64,000 bases of DNA, taken from assembly GCA_965262665.1 (NCBI GenBank), contig CBDHFR010000002.1, forward strand, positions 248,001 to 312,000, read 5' to 3'. The notes beneath the pieces are model-generated. The model was not told the DNA's origin, did not search any database, and saw only the letters and a list, made by a program, of their open reading frames with translations. This document shows, in pieces, positions 34,497 to 44,144 of the stretch (its first letter is position 1; each line of letters starts with the position of its first letter). The DNA comes from CBDBND01 sp965262665 (GTDB lineage: Bacteria > Pseudomonadota > Alphaproteobacteria > Rhodospirillales > Rhodospirillaceae). Position numbers and translations under genes: made by a program.

Positions 34497-34554
34497 AAGC
34501 CCTCACTCCTGCGTTGCTAAAGAAATTGCACAACGGGGTGAGGGCTTCTTTTTT
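34497..34554 (+). terminator. Rho-independent terminator after the TonB receptor gene
   Basis: AAGCCCTCAC (34497) pairs with GTGAGGGCTT, with a few more pairs (CC/GG), and is followed by CTTTTTT. The loop is long (about 33 nt) but the stem is strong. Confidence 0.75.
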
Positions 34555-34648
34555 GGAGGCGACAGTCCAGAAGGATAAGATCTGACAATGGTTGCTTACT
34601 CAGCAACGTAACCATTCAGCATAGTCAATACGTGAAATAAGGTTTGGG

Positions 34649-36724
34649 ATGTCATATTTAGTCTTCGCATTTGGCCTATCTTTCATCGTTTCCGTGTTCG
34701 AAATCGCTGAAGCGCAGGCATCAGACAGCAGACCGCCGTTGGACATTACAGCCGCGCGGCTGATTGATGCAGACAGGGAGCCGGGCAACTGGCTATCCCA
34801 CGGCCGGACCTATTCAGAGCAACGCTTTAGCCCCCTTGCACAAATTGACGGCGCTAGCATCAACGACCTTGGACTGGCTTGGTATTCCGATCTCGACGAT
34901 CACAATGTGGTTGAAGCAACGCCGGTCGTGGTTGATGGGCGCATGTATGTCACCGGGGCGATGGGTGTGGTCTATGCCATTGATGCCGCGACAGGGGAGA
35001 GATTGTGGGTGTTTGATCCCGAAAACCCGCCGGAAACCCTTGTCAAAGCCTGTTGTCAGCCGGTGAACCGTGGCGTCGCCGTATGGGGGGGCAACGTATA
35101 CGTCGGGGCTCTGGACGGCCGTCTCATCGCCATCGATGCGCAAACCGGTACGAAAGTGTGGGAGCAGGTCACAACGGATCCGGCGCAGGCCTACACCATC
35201 ACCGGTGCGCCCCGTGTGGTGAAGGACCAGGTGATCATCGGCAACGCCGGCGCGGAATATGACGTCCGTGGCTATGTATCGGCCTACGACGCCGAGACGG
35301 GTGAAATGAACTGGCGGTTCTATACCGTGCCGGGTAATCCGGAATTGGGTTTCGAAAATGAAGCGATGCGGGCAGCGGCCGAAACATGGACAGGGGAGTG
35401 GTGGACATTCGGCGGGGGCGGAACGGTCTGGGACGCGATTGTCTACGATCCGGACCTCGACCTTCTTTATATCGGCACGGGCAACGGAACACCTTGGAAT
35501 GCAGCCGTGCGGTCGCCCGGAGGGGGGGACAACCTATTCGTTGCGTCCATTGTTGCCTTGGACCCGGATACGGGCGACTACGTCTGGCATTATCAGACCA
35601 CACCGGCAGAGAGTTGGGACTATACAGCGACGCAACCAATTATCCTTGCGGACCTGGACATAGATGGGGTGACGCGCAAGGTTTTGATGCAGGCGCCCAA
35701 GAACGGTTTCTTCTATGTCTTAGAGCGGACTAACGGGAAAGTGATTTCCGCTGAGCCGTTTTCCAGTGTGAACTGGGCCAGCCATGTGGACCTTGAGTCT
35801 GGGCGTCCGGTCGAAAACCCAGCCGCAAGGCCTTTAGGGGACGAACCCGTATACGTTCAGCCTGGACCGTCCGGCGCGCACAACTGGAATCCGATGTCCT
35901 TTAGTCCAATGACAGGTCTTGTTTACGTCCCGACCCTGGACAGCCGGTTTATCTGGCAGAACGACGTGAATTTTGAATATGCGGCCGGACTTTGGAACCT
36001 GGCCTACGACCTCAGTATTGAGATGGATTTTAGTGTTTTCGTGTCTGAGAGCCGGTCGCGCAGTTATTTGTTGGCCTGGGACCCCGTAACGCAGAGCGAA
36101 GCCTGGCGCGCAGACGGCAGTGGGGGCGGGACATTGGCAACGGCTGGTGGTCTGGTTTTTCGTGGAACAGTCACGGGTGATTTTGTCGCCTACGATGCAG
36201 CGACCGGACAAAAACTCTGGTCAGCGGATGTCCAAAATAGTGGTGTCGCAGGACCAGTTTCCTATGAGGTGGATGGCGAGCAATATATTGCCATCGCTCT
36301 CGGTCGCGGCGCCGCCACACTCGCGCCAGACCCGGTGCCGTATCCTGCAGATATGCTTCACGCGAACCGCGTTGTCGCTTTTAAGCTGGGTGGATCATCT
36401 ACACTTCCCGAATATGTGTACCAGCCCCAGGAGTTACGCTCCCCGCCCGATATTACAGTCGACGAGAACAAAAGCGCTCTCGGACGCTACGCGTTCCATC
36501 GGTTCTGTTTCGGTTGTCACGGCCGCGACGCTCGCGGGAACAAGATCCAACCCGACCTTCGCTATTCCGACTACCTCGACAACGGACTTTGGGATGACGT
36601 TGTTCTTGAGGGAGTCCTGTCCGGTGTCGGCATGGTGTCTTTCGAGAATGTTCTGGACACTGAACTGTCAGATGCCATTCGCCATTACGTCATTTCCAAA
36701 ACGCAAGAATCGGCATGTCAGTAA
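34649..36724 (+). CDS. PQQ-dependent quinohaemoprotein alcohol dehydrogenase
   Basis: A 691-residue periplasmic enzyme oxidising an alcohol with pyrroloquinoline quinone. Signal peptide at 1-24 (FEIAEAQA). The eight-bladed propeller is clear from repeats like ATGERLWVFDP, QTGTKVWEQ, ETGEMNWRF, DTGDYVWHY. The adjacent-cysteine pair of PQQ dehydrogenases is C135-C136 (KACCQPVNRG). The active-site wording WDYTATQPIILADLD holds the catalytic Asp region. A C-terminal cytochrome c domain has CFGCH (CxxCH) and an axial Met candidate further on (GVGMVSF). It is thus a quinohaemoprotein. No PQQ biosynthesis genes are in the window. Placed 206 bp after the receptor and 67 bp before PhyH. Confidence 0.93.
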   Translation: MSYLVFAFGLSFIVSVFEIAEAQASDSRPPLDITAARLIDADREPGNWLSHGRTYSEQRFSPLAQIDGASINDLGLAWYSDLDDHNVVEATPVVVDGRMYVTGAMGVVYAIDAATGERLWVFDPENPPETLVKACCQPVNRGVAVWGGNVYVGALDGRLIAIDAQTGTKVWEQVTTDPAQAYTITGAPRVVKDQVIIGNAGAEYDVRGYVSAYDAETGEMNWRFYTVPGNPELGFENEAMRAAAETWTGEWWTFGGGGTVWDAIVYDPDLDLLYIGTGNGTPWNAAVRSPGGGDNLFVASIVALDPDTGDYVWHYQTTPAESWDYTATQPIILADLDIDGVTRKVLMQAPKNGFFYVLERTNGKVISAEPFSSVNWASHVDLESGRPVENPAARPLGDEPVYVQPGPSGAHNWNPMSFSPMTGLVYVPTLDSRFIWQNDVNFEYAAGLWNLAYDLSIEMDFSVFVSESRSRSYLLAWDPVTQSEAWRADGSGGGTLATAGGLVFRGTVTGDFVAYDAATGQKLWSADVQNSGVAGPVSYEVDGEQYIAIALGRGAATLAPDPVPYPADMLHANRVVAFKLGGSSTLPEYVYQPQELRSPPDITVDENKSALGRYAFHRFCFGCHGRDARGNKIQPDLRYSDYLDNGLWDDVVLEGVLSGVGMVSFENVLDTELSDAIRHYVISKTQESACQ

Positions 36725-36791
36725 GGGCCGGTAAGTACTTGTAAAATATAGGCAATAGACAACGATCACCGTAGTCCGGAGTCCCTAGACC

Positions 36792-37778
36792 ATGAATCGT
36801 CACCCGATCCGTCCGATAAACGGGGAAGACATAGAGGCCTACAATCGGGATGGCGTTGTCTGTCTGCGGCAGGTTTTTGATCAGGAGTGGGTTGATCTGC
36901 TGCGGCCGCTGGCAAAAGAAGCGAGATTGGACAGATCTAAGTTTGGCTTGTTGCCGACCGTCGGAAGTGCCCGGTACATGGCACGGACCATGCCGGAATT
37001 CAGAACTTATGCATTTGAGTCGCCTATGGGCGAAGCGGTTGGAAAGGTTTTGCAATCAAAAAAGATTCGATTCTTCTTCGATGAAATCTTCTCAAAAGAA
37101 CCCCGTTCCACACAGCATACGATTTGGCACAGCGATAGAGCCGGTTGGCCTGTTATCGGCAAAATGGTTCCTTCGTTCTGGTTCCCACTGACGTCCATAA
37201 CAAAAGCCAATAGCCTTGAATGCATCGCCGGATCACATCATCACGATCAACTGTATTGGCTCTTCTCACCCAACGCCCGGCAAATGATCCGTCCACAAGA
37301 CCGGCCTATTCAACCCGATGGAGAAGCGCTGCGGGACGAGGACGGGATTACGTTTCTATCCTGGGATATGGAGCCCGGTGACGCATTGCTCATTCATCCG
37401 TGGACCTTGCATTTTTCGTCCGGCAATTCCACGACCGATTGGCGTTTTGCCATTTCCACTCGGGTGTTTGGCGATGACATCCGCTGGCAGCCAAGACCGG
37501 ACTGTGTGAATTTGGCCGGCGTCAGCCTGGATGAAATGATTCCCGGTGAGGCTCCGCAAGGCCCCCTGTTTCCGGTCATCTATAATGAAGACGGCCCCTG
37601 TGACAGTGGCGATGACTATCCGCGTGGCTTCGCAACTGCATGGTCTGCCGATGCCTATGAACGTGTACTGGCTGAGGCACGCCCCAAGGGAGGATTTCAA
37701 AAACTCCTTGATGAAGAGGGTGGTCCGACCCTACTAGCCCTGGAGCAGCTCAAGGCGGACATCCGCAGATCTGTCTAG
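36792..37778 (+). CDS. Phytanoyl-CoA dioxygenase (PhyH) family protein
   Basis: A 328-residue Fe(II)/2-oxoglutarate-dependent oxygenase. The metal-binding triad is HSD in TIWHSDRAGW and His in HPWTLHFSSGN; the 2-oxoglutarate Arg fits WRFAISTRV. PhyH relatives hydroxylate fatty acyl-CoA, ectoine or secondary metabolites. Substrates here remain open. It ends the cassette with the TonB receptor and the PQQ dehydrogenase, which looks like a small uptake-and-oxidation module. AT-poor, intact, with no IS inside. Confidence 0.85.
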   Translation: MNRHPIRPINGEDIEAYNRDGVVCLRQVFDQEWVDLLRPLAKEARLDRSKFGLLPTVGSARYMARTMPEFRTYAFESPMGEAVGKVLQSKKIRFFFDEIFSKEPRSTQHTIWHSDRAGWPVIGKMVPSFWFPLTSITKANSLECIAGSHHHDQLYWLFSPNARQMIRPQDRPIQPDGEALRDEDGITFLSWDMEPGDALLIHPWTLHFSSGNSTTDWRFAISTRVFGDDIRWQPRPDCVNLAGVSLDEMIPGEAPQGPLFPVIYNEDGPCDSGDDYPRGFATAWSADAYERVLAEARPKGGFQKLLDEEGGPTLLALEQLKADIRRSV

Positions 37779-37990
37779 GTTTGTAATGGCCGTAATTTTT
37801 TCGACTTAAAGATCAAAACACTTACTCAGCTTCGACTTAGGTCTACACCGGTCCAAGGGCAAAGTCTCAGTGGTTGAGGTCTCCCTGCAACCCATTCAGA
37901 ATAGCGAAGAATTGGCTCCTGTCGTTTGTCATGAATTCGCCTGAATTTTTCAGATGGACTCAGCAAAGCGCTGAATAATTTGTTTCCTCT

Positions 37991-38070
37991 CCTGTCCCTT
38001 CCATTTACCTTATCCGCCGATCTCCCTGACGCAAACCGTTCAGGTTTGGACGAGGTTTTCGGAAGGTACA
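37991..38070. repeat. 80-bp dispersed repeat, copy 1
   Basis: Begins CCTGTCCCTTCC and ends GAGGTTTTCGGAAGGTACA; the two ends are roughly inverted to one another. Further copies or end fragments are at 47516 and 51326, and partial ones near 49462, 53571 and 54421. The 370 bp between PhyH and integrase 2 hold no gene. Confidence 0.5.
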
Positions 38071-38149
38071 CCAGTGAAAGGGGACCAAGCGGATTTATTC
38101 TGACTGTGCGCCGCGCATCAGTAATGGAAAGCGCATGGTAATGGTAAGC

Positions 38150-39382
38150 TCAACATTTCATAAGTTCATCGATCCTATCGGCAACGCGCTGAGCTGGTTC
38201 GCGGAGTTGGTCCACGGTCCAGTCCGCAGCATAGCCCTCGGTCACGTCACCAGGGCGGGCGTGATTGACCAGCCGCTTGGTGAGAGACCGCGGCAGCATC
38301 AACTCGCGCTCGGCCACGGAGATGAACGCGTTGCGCAATCCGTGGAACCAGAACTTCGTGCCACCGGCCTTGGTGATGCGGCCGTAATGCCTGTGCAGTT
38401 CCACGATATGGCCCGACGTGCTCAAGGGCGAGGGAAACACCCAGTCCCGCAGGTTTGCCGCCATGGCCGCGCTGTCGTCCCGGCGCCTGGCAAGGATAGC
38501 GGCAAGCTGACGGGTGACGGGAAGCTCCAGCGGCGCCCCGGTCTTGGTCTCCTCGACCCGGAACGATCCCGCATCGAGGCTCACCCGTTCCCAACGCAAC
38601 GCCATGATCTCGCCCCGCCGCATGCCTGTGTAAAGCCCGAACAGCAGCAGGTCGTGGTGCACCGGGTTGACCACCGCAGCCTCGATGCCCTTGCGCCAGC
38701 GCGGCAGCACCTCGGCTGGCGAGGAAATCCGCCTCCTCGTCTTGGGGTGATAGCGCCCTCCGCCGGCGAGCCACAGCTCGACCGGATTGCGCAGCCCCTC
38801 GTGGTCGACGCAGGGCCGGCGATAGACCGAGCGGAGAAACGACAGGCACTGGTTGGCCGGTACCTTGCCGTGACGCTCGGTGATGAGATGGAAGCGGGCC
38901 TCAATGTCCCGGCGGGTGATCGCATCAAGCGGGCGGGCGAGCCAGTCGCCGAGGTAGAGATTAGTATAGCGCCGATAGCACCGCTGGGTCTCCCACGACC
39001 GGTCGTGACCGGACTCTATATAGTCCATGCAGGCATCCCCCAGGGTGGGCAGGGCGCGCGCATCGGCACGCTCCCCTGCGGGGTCGTCCCCACCGCCGAC
39101 GCGTCCCAGCAGTTCCTGGGCCAGACGCCGCGCCCGGTCTGGCGTGACCCGGCCGTAGCGCCCGACCACGACCCGCTTGTTGGGGGCCTTGCGCCCGCCG
39201 TCTCCTGCCCGGTAGTTGACGATGAAGGACTTGGTGCCAGAGGGTTGCACACAACAGCCGAAGCCGGTGAGCTTATCGTCCCAGGCGATCCAGGGCTTGT
39301 CAGTGGGCTCAAGGGCATCGACGGTGCGCTTGGTGAGCGTCAGCTTCACCTTGGCGATGCGTTTTTCGGTGTGTCGTTCCAT
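38150..39382 (-). CDS. Tyrosine recombinase / P4-type integrase 2
   Basis: About 410 residues from ATG 39382 (MERHTEKRIAKVKLTLTKRTV; the longer start at 39403 adds seven). N-terminal DUF4102-type arm-binding domain (GFGCCVQPSGTKSFIVNYR). Catalytic Arg in TGMRRGEIM, HGLRNAF (HxxR), His in LVNHARPGD and Tyr in TEGYAADWT. Intact and unlike integrase 1 in sequence, so it belongs to a different element. It lies just after the TonB/PQQ/PhyH cassette and reads toward it. Confidence 0.9.
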   Translation of the reverse strand: MERHTEKRIAKVKLTLTKRTVDALEPTDKPWIAWDDKLTGFGCCVQPSGTKSFIVNYRAGDGGRKAPNKRVVVGRYGRVTPDRARRLAQELLGRVGGGDDPAGERADARALPTLGDACMDYIESGHDRSWETQRCYRRYTNLYLGDWLARPLDAITRRDIEARFHLITERHGKVPANQCLSFLRSVYRRPCVDHEGLRNPVELWLAGGGRYHPKTRRRISSPAEVLPRWRKGIEAAVVNPVHHDLLLFGLYTGMRRGEIMALRWERVSLDAGSFRVEETKTGAPLELPVTRQLAAILARRRDDSAAMAANLRDWVFPSPLSTSGHIVELHRHYGRITKAGGTKFWFHGLRNAFISVAERELMLPRSLTKRLVNHARPGDVTEGYAADWTVDQLREPAQRVADRIDELMKC

Positions 39383-39816
39383 GGATCGAAGATACCTCCC
39401 CATGCCTGATAGTCAACCCTACGATCAACACATGAAAGGAAACCGGAGCGCATGGGAGTCACCGTTTGGCATCTCCAGGCAATATGTAATTCAGTCAATA
39501 TATTGAAGATATGTACTTATTGTCGCCACATGTCTGCTCATGGCTGCCACTGCGCATTAGTGACAGGAAGGTTTCGGGCCCCCGCAACCACCGAAGCCGA
39601 CATTTCCGATGCGGGCGCGTTGGTCTGTTCTTTGTCTACGCCCATTTCACTATCGGCGGATGACGTAAACAGAAGGGCCAATAGGATCACGCGACATTCC
39701 GGCGGTTCCTTGAAGCCACTTCAGCCTCCAGAGTTAGCCATAGACTGCGATGCGACAGCGGCTGCCGATATCAGATGTCCTGTGCCCATTCCCAATTCCG
39801 TCCGGGCGCCGTCGGA
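39383..39816. other. Gene-free interval between integrase 2 and a topoisomerase-like remnant
   Basis: Some 430 bp with only shadow frames on both strands. It may include the integrase promoter; no attachment site can be recognised. Confidence 0.4.
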
Positions 39817-40203
39817 CTAGGCCGCTCCCTCTGCCGCGCTTTTCAATTTCCGCTTCCGCGGTATTTTCGCCTGCGCTGTATTTCCTTTCACCTTCGGAAC
39901 CCGCGTATTCTGCGCCCGGCCCTTGCGGCCCTTTGCAGGGTTCGCCCGCCGGTTCGCATCGATCCACTTGGACATCGTGACCGAGCAGGCCCTGGCTTTC
40001 TCGGGCACGGCGACACCGTTCTCCCGCGCGATCGCCTCGGCGAACGACATCTGTGCCGGGCTCGGCGGCCTGTTTGATGTGTCTGCGGTGATCCGCGCAT
40101 CGCCATTGCCTGACCCTTTCTTTGGCGCATGCAGATCCAGGAACGCTCGGCATACCGCTGCCGATTTCGTATAAGCCGCCGGTAACGTCTGCGGCCTCTT
40201 CAA
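39817..40203 (-). pseudogene. Possible C-terminal tail of a DNA topoisomerase III-like protein
   Basis: A 128-residue basic frame with the words RPPSPAQMSFAEAIARENGV and KWIDANR, which are like the C-terminal repeats of plasmid-type topoisomerase III proteins. A second such unit (SAAVCRAFLDLHAPKK) precedes it. There is no ATG with a ribosome site, and nothing of the catalytic domain remains upstream, so it is probably the end of a longer gene lost in rearrangement. Recognition is tentative. Confidence 0.35.
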
Positions 40204-40239
40204 TCACGAGCAATGCAGGAACTTCTTCGTTGCTGACGG

Positions 40240-40863
40240 CTATGCGTCAGAATAAATCGGAAATGCTCTAAATGGGGAGCACGTGCGCCAAGGCGGTGCC
40301 AGTACCCGAAAACTGGGGACTATTCCGCCGGTGAATTGACCCTTTTTGCTCCGGGATTGACAGCTCATCCAGCGAATCGTCACCCAACAGGTCACTGAGA
40401 CATCCGGGATCGCGCCGAGACATTCCTTAGTGACATCATTCACGACATTCAGAATACGAAAGCGCCGCCTGCAGACGAACTGATCGTATACGAAATCCAG
40501 CGACCAGCGTGCATTCGGTCTGTTGGCGACCGGGATCAGCGCACGGGTTCCGATGGCGCGGCGTCTTGCGCCCCGGCGGCGGACTTTCAACCCTTCCTCG
40601 CGGTAAATCCGTTGGGTCTTCTTACGGTTCACGACAAGCCCTTCCGACTTGAGAATGACGTGCAGGCGGCGATAACCGAACCGCCTGCGTTCATGCGCAA
40701 GGTCCACCATCCGTTCGCGCAGAGGCGCATCGTCTGGCCGTTTCGATCGATACCGGATCATCGTCCGCTCCGCTCCTGCGGTTCGGCACGCCCGCCGCTC
40801 ACTCATCTCATAAGTCTTTTGAAGATAAGCGACGGCCTCTCGCCTAGCGGCGGGCGCCACCAC
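40240..40863 (-). pseudogene. IS3-family transposase OrfB, truncated (element 2)
   Basis: 207-codon frame with the N-terminal HTH_21 region (ERRRFGYRRLHVILKSEG) and the first part of the integrase core, ARWSLDFVYDQF, which holds the first catalytic Asp. The sequence degenerates after CLGAIPDVSV; the second Asp and Glu are missing. Different IS3 subgroup from the element at 29285. OrfA precedes it in an overlapping frame. Confidence 0.8.
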
Positions 40864-41124
40864 TTTTTTGACAGAAGATCCTTGAGCGCGGTGTTGTCGA
40901 GCATGGCGTCGGCGAGTAGGCGCTTGAGCGTCCCATTCTCCGCCTCAAGAGCTTTCAGCCTCTTCGCGTCCGAGACCTCCATCCCGCCAAACTTGGCCTT
41001 CCATGCGGACAAAGACGCCGGCGACATGCCGGGCTTGCGGCTAAGCTCGTCTACGGGAACCCCTGCTTCTTGTTCCTTCAAAATACCGATGATCTATATC
41101 TTCGGAAAAACGCGATCGTTTCAT
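40803..41124 (-). pseudogene. IS3-family transposase OrfA, frameshifted (element 2)
   Basis: The frame from 41081 reads EQEAGVPVDELSRKPGMSPASL and a leucine-rich helix, i.e. IS3 OrfA. The true start is ATG 41124 (MKRSRFSED), but a one-base shift near 41095 puts it out of frame. Together with truncated OrfB this is a dead copy. Confidence 0.75.
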
Positions 41125-41202
41125 TCGTCCAGGCCTTTCTTCAAGGCCGGACTCCAGTATCATATGGAGGACTTATCGGGGGTCACAGCATCAGCTTTCA
41201 AT

Positions 41203-41333
41203 TTACGTGACATCGCCTTCGATAAACTTAGTCACGATGTCCGCGTAGACTACGTCTTGAAACTCAGAAAACTCGAAGAGAGTAAATAGAGGTTCTGTTA
41301 GACTTTTCGCATTTTCAACGATCCGATCCCTTA
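41203..41333 (-). pseudogene. C-terminal 43 codons of the SEFIR-domain gene, separated by IS5
   Basis: Reads DRIVENAKSLTEPLF...KFIEGDVT then stop. When the IS5-family element and one copy of the TTA duplication are removed, this joins in frame to TTVDSL of the gene body at 42241-43399. Confidence 0.75.
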
Positions 41334-42240
41334 GAGGCCGTTTCGAAAGGGGTTGAGTGGCCGGTGTCGATGTGATTCCAGGAAGGTTGCTGAAACCGAT
41401 CTGGAGCCGCCATGTGGACGCCGACCACCCGAGAGCAGCATAGCCGCAAGGCGCTGCGTTATCAGACTGATTTGACCGATGCGGAGTGGGTTGTGATCGA
41501 GCCTCATTTGCCTCCGGCTCATGGCACGGGACGGCCCCGGTCATGGCCGATGCGAGAGATCGTCAACGGCATTTTCTACGTGATGCGGGCTGGCTGCCCT
41601 TGGCGCTTGCTGCCAAGCGATTTACCACCGTGGGGCACGATCTATCGCTGGTTCGCTAAGTTCCGCGACGACGGCCTCCTTGAGAAGATCAACCACTTTC
41701 TGGTCATGGCCGATCGCGAGCGGGTCGGACGCGAGGCCAGCCCGAGCGGCGCGATTATCGACAGCCAGAGCGTCAAGACGACCGAGGCTGGTGGCCCCCG
41801 CGGCTACGATGCGGGCAAGAAGATCAAGGGGCGCAAGCGCCACGCGCTGGTCGACACCGACGGGCGCGGCCTCGTGCTCGAGGCGCATCCGGCGAGTATC
41901 CAGGACCGCGATGGTGGCGGGCCGCTGCTGTGCGCCTCACGCGGCTCGTTTCCGTTCATCGAGAAGGTCTTTGCCGACAGCGGCTACGCCGGCGAGAAGG
42001 TCGCCACGGCCACCATGATCGCCGTCGAGATCGTGCGCAAAAGCCCCGATCAGGTCGGCTTCGCCGTCCAACCGCGCCGCTGGGTCGTGGAGCGCTTCTT
42101 CGCCTGGATCAACCGCAACCGGCGACTGGCAAAGGACTTCGAGGCCACCATCGCCTCGGCCCGCGCCTTCCTCTACGCCGCCTCCGTCATGCTCCTCGTC
42201 CGCAGATTGGCCCGAGCCGCATGACTTTCGAAACCGACTC
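41334..42240 (+). mobile_element. IS5-family insertion sequence (907 bp)
   Basis: Inverted ends GAGGCCGTTTCGAAAG (41334) and, reversed, GAGTCGGTTTCGAAAG (42240). A 3-bp duplication TTA flanks it (41331-41333 and 42241-42243). One complete transposase inside. Inserted near the 3' end of the SEFIR gene, on the opposite strand. Confidence 0.88.
41412..42224 (+). CDS. IS5-family transposase (DDE)
   Basis: A 270-residue intact transposase with the IS5/IS1031-type N-terminus (LTDAEWVVIEPHLPPAHGTGRPR). DDE candidates are IIDSQSVKT (first Asp), VFADSGYAG (second Asp) and VVERFFAWINRNRRL (Glu in the YREK-like block). No frameshift. Length is standard for single-ORF members of the group. Confidence 0.92.
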   Translation: MWTPTTREQHSRKALRYQTDLTDAEWVVIEPHLPPAHGTGRPRSWPMREIVNGIFYVMRAGCPWRLLPSDLPPWGTIYRWFAKFRDDGLLEKINHFLVMADRERVGREASPSGAIIDSQSVKTTEAGGPRGYDAGKKIKGRKRHALVDTDGRGLVLEAHPASIQDRDGGGPLLCASRGSFPFIEKVFADSGYAGEKVATATMIAVEIVRKSPDQVGFAVQPRRWVVERFFAWINRNRRLAKDFEATIASARAFLYAASVMLLVRRLARAA

Positions 42241-43399
42241 TTAGTGAATCGACAGTAGTAATGAGTACCGAAAGGTTTTCTCCCTCCGAACACTTCCGAG
42301 TTTCAAATAGATCACGATTGGGTGACGAACTCCCCAGGATCCGTCCTGCTAAGCCGGTATGTCGCACGGAGAAACTCACATGCACGCTTCCGAGCACCTG
42401 TAAGTCGTTATAGAGCCGGTTGGCAAAAAGCAAGGCCTCCGCAACTCTCACTATCTGCGTATTGAAATATATGATAGGTACTTCGCATCGAGAATGTCTA
42501 TCCTCGAAGTAACTTTGGAATAGATAAAAATCACCATTGTTACGTATTACCCAGTAATCAAGAGACCTAAATTCGTTTGACGATCCTTCGTTGGGTATTA
42601 AGACTTCAGCACGCACTCCGTCAGAAAATGGCTTAGGAGAAAATTCTGGCTTGTTTTCCAACATAACACCGATCGGCCAACCAAATGTATGGATGTTAGC
42701 TGCTCGCACGGCGTTCCTTAGTTCGACTTGCGAGTTTGAAATTGAGTCATGCAAGGCGAAACGGATTTCCATGCCACCGCCAAATAAACCTTGTTCGGTT
42801 AATTCGGATGCTCTCGCCCCCATGCTAACGAACCATTCGCTCTCTAAGATTGGTATTCCGTCTTTGTTGACTCCAGTGGCCCCAACTTTACGTGGAAGGC
42901 TGGGTGGATCCGGCGGTAGGCCGGAGTAAGGGCTTGGTCCAATATCAGGCTTAATATGTTCGGGGGCCTCCAATATATCCCTGAGAAGCTCATCTAGCTT
43001 TGCATCGAAATCTCTATCATCGTTAAAATCGATGTGTATTCTTGGTCCAAGAAATATGGGTGTGATTATTTCAGGATTATTCCTTACTACAGGGATAAAT
43101 TTTCGCGTGTCGATGGTCTCCACTAAATCCTTAGTAACTATCAATTTTTCATAACCAACACCACCTGTACCCGCGTCTGCTTTTTCACAATACGTAGGTG
43201 TACAAACCAAAATCACTCGATCCGATTGCGACACACCGTCGTGCATGAACGCGGCCATATCGGCGCCGGGCCTGAGATCCCATTGATCAATAGACGCGTC
43301 TACACCGTTTTCACGCAACTGGGTTGCGAGATTCATGACCCAGGTTTTGTGCTCTTCTGAATCATGAGAATAGGAAATAAATGCTCGAGGATTGCTCAT
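42241..43399 (-). pseudogene. SEFIR (TIR-like)-domain protein, 3' end displaced by IS5
   Basis: From ATG 43399 (AAGG upstream) the first about 150 residues are a SEFIR/TIR-type domain: AFISYSHDSEEHKTWVMNLA, then ENGVDASIDQWDLRPGADMAAFM and VILVCTPTYCEKA. Such bacterial domains are linked to immune signalling, some by NAD+ cleavage. The rest (about 160-390) is unassigned and looks like a sensor or target domain. The IS5-family element splits off the last 43 codons; the current frame runs on into the IS and ends at 42173 with 20-odd foreign residues. The long N-terminal domain is intact, so partial activity is not excluded. AT-rich, suggesting acquisition by transfer. Confidence 0.78.
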
Positions 43400-43430
43400 G
43401 CCAATGCCTTTTTCAATCGTCGGCGGGAAT

Positions 43431-44126
43431 TCAATCATATATTTCTTCGATGTATTGATTTGGCTTCCAACCAGCTGCCAACTTGTCATAAAAGAACGTG
43501 TTAAATCCGGAGAGACTAGCTCCCACTGCCATCCCTGTCACTGGGTCTACCGCAGCGAGCAGTTTCGTGGCACCCGTAAAGAAGAGGAATCGCTGCATTT
43601 TTGATGGTAGTTTACCTAAAAGGTGGACCCTATTAATCTCATCCATATATGCGTCAAGCAATTCTGCATTCGGGTCCACCGATGACAACCAGGCGTGATA
43701 CAAAGGTTTGTCTTTCAGCGCACTCAGCAATTCTTTTATAGATACAGAGCCATCATTAACGGCATCTCGAATGGACCGACCTTTGGTATTTACAACCTCT
43801 TCAAACGCATCGATTTGGTGTTCGTGCGGTAGAGATCGAGCGACGACGGCATCAAGCCGATATCGCAATAATTCGGAATTAAACCGGGGTGAAACGTAGT
43901 CGCCTTCACTGAATGACTGGAGGTATAACTGCTCTAATGTCTCTGGCAGCGGAGCCAGAAGCAAAGCAGGCGTGAGCTCACCGTCGTTTGGAAAATGCCT
44001 TTTATGAGACTCTTGGAATGGCTTGAGGTCAAAGTCTGCATCAAAATAATAGCCACCACCAGGAGCGGGTTCGACATTCACAGTCCAATTCTCTGGAAGT
44101 TCGCAATCTGGTGCCCGGTACCGCAA
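43431..44126 (-). CDS. Unknown protein next to the SEFIR gene, probably 5'-truncated
   Basis: 231 residues with no recognised family. Acidic and helical in the middle (HQIDAFEEVVNTKGRSIRDAVNDG), with one hydrophobic, glycine-rich region near 180-205 (FLFFTGATKLLAAVDPVTGMAVGASL) that may cross or touch a membrane. It lies 31 bp upstream of the SEFIR start on the same strand, in a likely two-gene unit. The IS630 end lies just 7 bp from its first codon and no ribosome site is seen there, so the true N-terminus is probably lost. AT-rich like its partner. Confidence 0.55.
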   Translation of the reverse strand: MRYRAPDCELPENWTVNVEPAPGGGYYFDADFDLKPFQESHKRHFPNDGELTPALLLAPLPETLEQLYLQSFSEGDYVSPRFNSELLRYRLDAVVARSLPHEHQIDAFEEVVNTKGRSIRDAVNDGSVSIKELLSALKDKPLYHAWLSSVDPNAELLDAYMDEINRVHLLGKLPSKMQRFLFFTGATKLLAAVDPVTGMAVGASLSGFNTFFYDKLAAGWKPNQYIEEIYD

Positions 44127-44144
44127 ACCTAGAGCAGATTCAAT

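Noticed and set aside
38135..39409. A 424-residue plus-strand frame opposite integrase 2
   Set aside because: It mirrors the integrase gene with histidine- and arginine-rich, low-plausibility sequence; the minus-strand integrase has clear motifs.
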